Shown in pieces: positions 60,132 to 64,000 of a stretch of DNA of 64,000 nucleotides. The DNA is from an archaeon. GTDB lineage: Archaea; Thermoproteota; Nitrososphaeria; Nitrososphaerales; Gagatemarchaeaceae. Positions within the stretch are counted from its first letter, which is position 1, and the number at the start of each line of letters is the position of its first letter. The stretch lies in contig JAKASL010000001.1 in the NCBI GenBank assembly GCA_021819035.1, positions 1-64,000 of the forward strand, in the 5' to 3' direction. Below the pieces are notes generated by a model. That model did no database searches. It worked only from the letters and a program-made list of their open reading frames with translations, and had not been told where the DNA came from. The translations under genes and the position numbers were made by a program.

Positions 60132-61539
60132 TCAGTAGCAGGCCGTTAAAGGAAAGTATGAGTGTTACTGTCACCAGGGCCAAGGCAACCGTGAACCTCT
60201 TGTTGACCAAATCTCCCATGAACTTCGTCTTCGATGTGTAGTATACCAGAGGAATCATAGGCAGCGGAATCATCAGGCTCAGAATCACCTGGCTGTAAAT
60301 CAGCAAGACCAGCGGGCTCAGTCCGAGTAGAATGGCTATCGTTGTGGGGAAAACGTTGACAGCTCTCGTGATGATTCTTCTCGCCCAAATGTTCACGCGC
60401 TTTCCAATCAAGCCCTCCATGATGACCTGCCCTGCTATGGTGCCAAGCGCGGATGAAGAAAGTCCAGATGCGAGCAGGGTCAAGGCGAAGAGGATGCCAA
60501 TGGCGGGCCCATAAATCTGGCTCATCCCTGCGACGAAAGTTTGCACCGTCAGGCTGGCATTCACTCCATTGCCGTGGTAGAGAGGAATGGCGACAAGGAG
60601 TATTCCAGCGTTCACCACCCCTGCTATCGTGAGGGCGATGATGGTTTCATTTCGATGGAGTCTGTTCGTTCTATGCATTTGCTCGGGGGTGTACGTGTGA
60701 CGTACCTCGGTCGCCGCAATCGGCATGTCCTTGATCGATGGCGCCTCCGTCCTTCCGCTGACTGGGGCACCAAGGAGGTCCATTTTGTTCTTCGAAAGCC
60801 AAGAGTGGACAAAGAGAGCGTGGGGCATCACAGTCGCCCCAATCATTCCTACCGCGATGAAAAGCGCTGTATTGCCTGGAGCAAGCGGGACCACTGAACC
60901 AAATGCGACCTGTGCGACGTCGAAGTGTCCTATGACAAGCAGGTCGTAAAATATACCTATCACAAGAACGCTGATGAGGACCGCGAAATACTGCTCGATC
61001 AGACGGAATCTCCTCGTCATCATGGTCAGCAGTATGATGACGTCGAGGGCGCCGAATATGGCGCAGTAAATAAGCGGGATGTGAAACAGTATGTTGAGCC
61101 CCAGCACTGTCCCCAGATATTCTGCCAGGTCAGTGGCTGCCGCTGCTGCCTCTGCCGCGAGCCAGTAGGGGATCACATACCGTTTCTTCCCGCCGAACGA
61201 CTGTCTCACTAACTCCGCCACATGATGGCCCGAGGCAATGCCGAGTTTACCTGAAAGGTATTGAAGCAGCATCGCCATTCCAGAAGCGAGCCAGCCTGCC
61301 CACAGGAGTGTGTACTTGTAGCCTGCCCCTGCCGCAAGGTCTGTGCCGTAGTTGCCAGGGTCCATGTATGCTATCGACACCATCAGCGCGGGACCGACCC
61401 ACAGAAGGAACTGCTTCAGCGATAGGAGAAGAGGACTCGATGGCCTCAGCTGCTGCCCTGAATTGTCCCCATCGTCCCCCTGAGGCATATTCATAGACGG
61501 GGTCGGAGTCCTTCTGAACGGCCACCTCATGTATGACAA
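60118..61539 (-). CDS. Nramp-type divalent metal transporter (MntH-like)
   Basis: 473 residues, about 11 membrane helices. Helix 1 has M-D-P-G-N-Y-G-T-D, the metal-binding D-P-G-N motif; helix 6 has M-P-H-A-L-F-V-H-S, the matching M-P-H. It brings in Mn2+ or Fe2+ with protons. The frame starts at TTG 61537-61539, with an ATG three codons on; the TATA box at 61556-61568 is some 25 bases upstream, so either is possible. Divergent from its likely regulator. Confidence 0.92.
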   Translation of the reverse strand: MSYMRWPFRRTPTPSMNMPQGDDGDNSGQQLRPSSPLLLSLKQFLLWVGPALMVSIAYMDPGNYGTDLAAGAGYKYTLLWAGWLASGMAMLLQYLSGKLGIASGHHVAELVRQSFGGKKRYVIPYWLAAEAAAAATDLAEYLGTVLGLNILFHIPLIYCAIFGALDVIILLTMMTRRFRLIEQYFAVLISVLVIGIFYDLLVIGHFDVAQVAFGSVVPLAPGNTALFIAVGMIGATVMPHALFVHSWLSKNKMDLLGAPVSGRTEAPSIKDMPIAATEVRHTYTPEQMHRTNRLHRNETIIALTIAGVVNAGILLVAIPLYHGNGVNASLTVQTFVAGMSQIYGPAIGILFALTLLASGLSSSALGTIAGQVIMEGLIGKRVNIWARRIITRAVNVFPTTIAILLGLSPLVLLIYSQVILSLMIPLPMIPLVYYTSKTKFMGDLVNKRFTVALALVTVTLILSFNGLLLTTLF

Positions 61540-61555
61540 GGTCGAATCTCCGCTG

Positions 61556-61568
61556 GTTGATATATAAA
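61556..61568 (-). promoter_or_regulatory. TATA box of the Nramp gene
   Basis: In gene sense AATTTATATATCA, a strong archaeal TATA box about 25 bases before the gene start. Confidence 0.6.
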
Positions 61569-61582
61569 TTAGACATGCCTAA
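61569..61582. promoter_or_regulatory. Palindromic MntR/DtxR-type operator
   Basis: TTAGACATGCCTAA, an inverted repeat (TTAG ... CTAA) with one imperfect pair, close to the TTAGG-type half-sites of DtxR/MDR1 proteins. It abuts the upstream edge of the Nramp TATA box, where bound protein would block TFB or TBP. The DtxR-family gene starts 95 bases away in the other direction. Confidence 0.55.
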
Positions 61583-61676
61583 CATCTCGAGGCGCCTCTC
61601 ACATTTGGTTGCCCGCCGAACTTGGCCGGCGGGGAACGCTTTTTATCCGAAGGCCATCCCCCTGAAGGGAGGAGTT

Positions 61677-62114
61677 TTGGCTACCATCGCGCAGTCCGGG
61701 AGGGACTTATCGAGGCTCGAGGACTATCTGGAGGCGATATACAACCTGCATGAGGAGAAGGGATACGTGAGCGCCTCCGACATCTCGGACCGGCTGGGCG
61801 TCAAACCGCCTACGGTCTCGAGCATGGTAGCCAACCTTGCCAAGAAGGGGTATCTAGAGCACGAGCGGTATCGAGGGATGCGGCTCACCCCCTCTGGTGA
61901 GAAGGTGGCCAGATCAGTCATCAAGCGGCACCAGGTCATTTCTGACCTCATCACCATGCTCGGGGTGGACCCCCAGACGGCTTATGTCGACACCGAAGGA
62001 ATCGAACACCATGTGCACCCGAGCACCCTACGACGGATGGAGAAGCTGGCCGAGTACTTCCATGAGAACCCACACGTCCTAGAGAAGATAATGGATTACC
62101 TTAACCGGGACTAG
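61677..62114 (+). CDS. DtxR/MntR-family metal-dependent repressor
   Basis: About 145 residues from TTG 61677, which has GGGAGGAG directly upstream and TTTTTATCC at about 61639-61647 as TATA box; the frame is open further back but adds nothing typical. Winged helix with Y-L-E-A-I-Y-N-L near 17 and S-D-I-S-D-R-L-G-V-K-P-P-T-V-S-S-M-V, then the dimer/metal domain with R-H-Q-V-I-S-D, D-T-E-G-I-E-H-H-V. It should repress metal uptake when Mn or Fe is plentiful; its likely target is the divergent Nramp gene. Confidence 0.9.
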   Translation: MATIAQSGRDLSRLEDYLEAIYNLHEEKGYVSASDISDRLGVKPPTVSSMVANLAKKGYLEHERYRGMRLTPSGEKVARSVIKRHQVISDLITMLGVDPQTAYVDTEGIEHHVHPSTLRRMEKLAEYFHENPHVLEKIMDYLNRD

Positions 62115-62121
62115 GCAACCT

Positions 62122-62676
62122 TCAGGCTCCCGTAAGCAGGGAGGTGAGAATCCCATGCGTCAGGCCCCAGACCGTGTAGTCCCCCACTTTCAGGGCGGGG
62201 AACTCCATCTGGTTCCCCTCAAACGTCATCATGAAGCTCGATCTGGCTCCCGGCGAGGCCAGGTCACCAAGGCCGACCCACCTGAATGAGGCGACCTCCT
62301 CGTTCGGCACCACGGTGACCTCCTTCTTGAGATGGAAGACCGTCGGGACCACGTCCATGGTCCCGGTGTGGGTCGTGGTGAGCCTCCCATAACCGAGGAA
62401 GTCTGAAGATGAAGTCAGGTCGAGCCCCACTTCCTCCATGGTCTCCCTGACCGCCGTGCCCCTGGCGGTCCTGTCTCCATCCTGCATCTTCCCGCCGGGG
62501 AAGGCGATCTGCCCCGACCACGGGTCCCCGCTCCTTTCTGCCCTCCTGATCAGGAGCACGCTCGGCGTTTCCCTGTCATTGATTATGATGGAGACCGCTG
62601 CCAGCCGCTGCCCCCTGGTGGCCGGCTCCTGGAGGACCAGGCTCCTCGATATCCTCGCCACCAACTCGCTGCCCAA
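62122..62676 (-). CDS. Nudix hydrolase, CoA pyrophosphatase-like
   Basis: About 184 residues from TTG 62674-62676. The Nudix box reads G-G-K-M-Q-D-G-D, then A-V-R-E-T-M-E-E-V-G-L-D, the form of the CoA-diphosphatase (NudL) group. The frame extends to 62754, but the TATA box ATATTTAAAA (about 62702-62711) lies inside that extension and 25-30 bases before the TTG. It cleaves CoA or another nucleoside diphosphate derivative. Divergent from trx, sharing the A/T-rich element. Confidence 0.82.
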   Translation of the reverse strand: MGSELVARISRSLVLQEPATRGQRLAAVSIIINDRETPSVLLIRRAERSGDPWSGQIAFPGGKMQDGDRTARGTAVRETMEEVGLDLTSSSDFLGYGRLTTTHTGTMDVVPTVFHLKKEVTVVPNEEVASFRWVGLGDLASPGARSSFMMTFEGNQMEFPALKVGDYTVWGLTHGILTSLLTGA

Positions 62677-62747
62677 GTCAAATCTTCTCGACGCTCCCCC
62701 AATTTTAAATATGCATCGAGCTTCGCGCAGCCGAGGCTGATGGCATA

Positions 62748-63095
62748 ATGTCACAGGAGCGCAACCAATCAGAAGCTGCGATGAAGCTTACCGAAGAGAA
62801 CTTCGACAGGGTCGTGTCAGGGCCGAAACCGGTTTTCGTCGACTACTGGGCGGTCTGGTGCGGCCCCTGCAGGATAATGGACCCAGTGGTGGACAGGCTC
62901 GCGAGGAAGTACTCCGACAAGGTCACTTTCGCGAAGGTGAACGTGGACGAGGAGATGGGAATCTCTTCCCGCTACCAGGTGTTCTCGATCCCGACCTTCA
63001 TGATCTTCAGGAACGGCCAGCCCATGGACGCGGTCATCGGGGCCGTCGGCGAATCATCCCTGGAGAAGCTCGTCATAAGCGCCATCGGCGGCTGA
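62748..63095 (+). CDS. trxA: Thioredoxin
   Basis: 115 residues. Active site W-C-G-P-C at 37-41, V-D-Y-W-A-V before it, V-N-V-D-E and S-I-P-T-F with the cis-Pro. A short N-terminal extension of about 12 residues precedes the fold. It reduces protein disulfides. The TTTTAAATATG element near 62702-62712 serves both this gene and the divergent Nudix gene. Confidence 0.93.
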   Translation: MSQERNQSEAAMKLTEENFDRVVSGPKPVFVDYWAVWCGPCRIMDPVVDRLARKYSDKVTFAKVNVDEEMGISSRYQVFSIPTFMIFRNGQPMDAVIGAVGESSLEKLVISAIGG

Positions 63096-63100
63096 CCGAG

Positions 63101-63859
63101 CTAGGTCACCCTCGTCCCGTCCGTGAGGAATATGTCCGCCCTCTCTAGGCTCAGCGACCTCGACGAGAGCACTGGCCCGAACTGGAAAGCCTTGCTCCGG
63201 TTGATGGGCTGACCCCCCACCAGCCTGTTGAACGGGGGCATCACAGTCAGCTTTCCCTTGCCCTTCAACTTCGACCTGTAGCCCGCCCCCTCCATCAGCT
63301 CGGCTACGTCGAATTCCGCGGTGACCCAGACAGACTCCCTCGTCCTCGACCCGAACGAGTCGCGCATCTCGTAGGTGAAGTGCGAGTGGCCGATTACCAG
63401 GTTCCTCGTCGCAATCGCTGCCTCCGACGGCCAGGCGTGGCCGTGCGCCACCCCGACCCTGTCCTTCCCCTCCCCCAGCACCGTCCCCTGCGACGGATCC
63501 AGCTTGACCCGGGGCGGGAGCACCGTCTTGATGTTGCCGTCGTGGTTTCCGGGGACCACCTCCACTGCCTCGAACAGGTCCAGCATGGTGTCGAAGAACC
63601 AGGGTATCACCCCCCAGTCTATGTCTTCCACCTTCCCGACCGTGTGCTTGACGTCCCCAAGCACGGCGAGCCGCTTCGCGCCGTAGGTCTCCGCTATTCG
63701 CTTCACCCGTTCCACCATCTTCACCGAATAGGCCGGGAGGCGGAACCCCTTCTTCGCCATCTCCTTCTCGAGCCCAAGATGCAGGTCTGAGACCAGAAGG
63801 GTCTTCGACTCGGCGGTCGAGAAGATGAGTGCCGCGTCGCCGGGGACTATCTTGAGCAA
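63101..63859 (-). CDS. Calcineurin-like metallophosphoesterase
   Basis: 252 residues. D-L-H-L-G near 25, G-D-V-K-H near 67, G-N-H-D-G near 103, G-H-A-W-P and G-H-S-H complete the two-metal site of the archaeal MJ0037/SbcD-like phosphoesterases, often found beside large helicases. It cleaves a phosphodiester; the substrate is unknown. It lies one base from the upstream gene's stop. Confidence 0.85.
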   Translation of the reverse strand: MLKIVPGDAALIFSTAESKTLLVSDLHLGLEKEMAKKGFRLPAYSVKMVERVKRIAETYGAKRLAVLGDVKHTVGKVEDIDWGVIPWFFDTMLDLFEAVEVVPGNHDGNIKTVLPPRVKLDPSQGTVLGEGKDRVGVAHGHAWPSEAAIATRNLVIGHSHFTYEMRDSFGSRTRESVWVTAEFDVAELMEGAGYRSKLKGKGKLTVMPPFNRLVGGQPINRSKAFQFGPVLSSRSLSLERADIFLTDGTRVT

Positions 63860-63860
63860 G

Positions 63861-64000
63861 CTAGGCGACGAGCGGGAGCACCTGGGCGTCGACGAAGCCC
63901 TTGAACTCGGACAGCTCCATCTTGCTGAAGCCGGTGAGTATGCAGTTCCTGGTCAGCCCGAACACGTAGCCGTAAGCCTTGCTCTTGAAGACTATGTACC
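63861..64000 (-). CDS. C-terminal end of an unidentified gene
   Basis: The minus strand is open from the right edge to the stop at 63861-63863, ending K-A-Y-G-Y-V-F-G-L-T-R-N-C-I-L-T-G-F and V-D-A-Q-V-L-P-L-V-A. About 46 codons are present. It directly precedes the phosphoesterase gene, so it belongs to the same unit. No family assigned from this fragment. Confidence 0.6.
   Translation of the reverse strand, partial: YIVFKSKAYGYVFGLTRNCILTGFSKMELSEFKGFVDAQVLPLVA

Overview
The window is archaeal chromosomal DNA, probably from the Thaumarchaeota/Nitrososphaeria side of the TACK group. Archaeal marks are a DnaG-type primase, pelota, TFE, NAC, Trm56, TiaS, Tsr3, NreA, Mre11/Rad50, heteromeric PheRS, the SRP and RNase P RNAs, and TATA-like boxes about 25 bases before many start codons. 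Many genes look leaderless and many start with TTG or GTG. DUF4443, DUF1512, an F420-type luciferase-like oxidoreductase and a PEF-type archaeosortase pair fit Nitrososphaeria, but no ammonia-oxidation gene is present. The lineage call is inference. No rRNA, CRISPR array, complete insertion sequence or prophage was found.

Layout. 1-9.7 kb: edge fragments, HIT protein, zinc proteins, Dph6-like ATPase, DUF4443 regulator, SufT-like protein, methyltransferase, F420-type oxidoreductase, DMT exporter, a twice-frameshifted SRPBCC gene and a membrane sulfite-oxidase-type enzyme. 9.9-15.6 kb: AlaX, then the DNA repair genes nreA, rad50 and mre11. 16-20.4 kb: gene-poor, with an MFS exporter and RNase P RNA. 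20.4-30.7 kb: Tsr3, TiaS, a Cys/Met PLP enzyme, DinB, a thioredoxin-like protein, a phosphate-type MFS carrier, initiator tRNA, the trm56-tfe-HD operon, a PUA protein and NAC. 30.8-36.4 kb: ribokinase, class II ribonucleotide reductase, and just upstream of it a winged-helix/ATP-cone/NrdD-like fusion that has lost the catalytic glycyl-radical end. 36.5-44.5 kb: accessory region with a surface-protein pair meeting head-on over an 18-base repeat, small genes, tRNA-Pro, AAG glycosylase, an EndoQ-like pseudogene, an archaeosortase with its substrate, and tRNA-Trp. 44.7-57.5 kb: information-processing core (MetAP, PPAT, trpS-pheS-pheT, Toprim protein, dnaG, pelota, site-2 protease, TtuA-like tRNA thiolase). 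57.5-64 kb: SRP RNA, tRNA-Ser, enolase, tRNA-Val, phosphoribosyltransferase, Nramp transporter facing an MntR/DtxR regulator, Nudix hydrolase, thioredoxin, phosphoesterase.

The two strongest observations are these. All five tRNA genes carry introns: eight by my folding, six outside the canonical 37/38 site, with three in tRNA-Ser(GCU). Next to nrdJ there is a putative nucleotide-sensing transcription regulator built from a dead anaerobic ribonucleotide reductase. Also notable are a palindromic operator at the Nramp TATA box, the archaeosortase/substrate pair, the decayed EndoQ gene, and several very small genes. All family names were assigned by reading motifs, with no database search.
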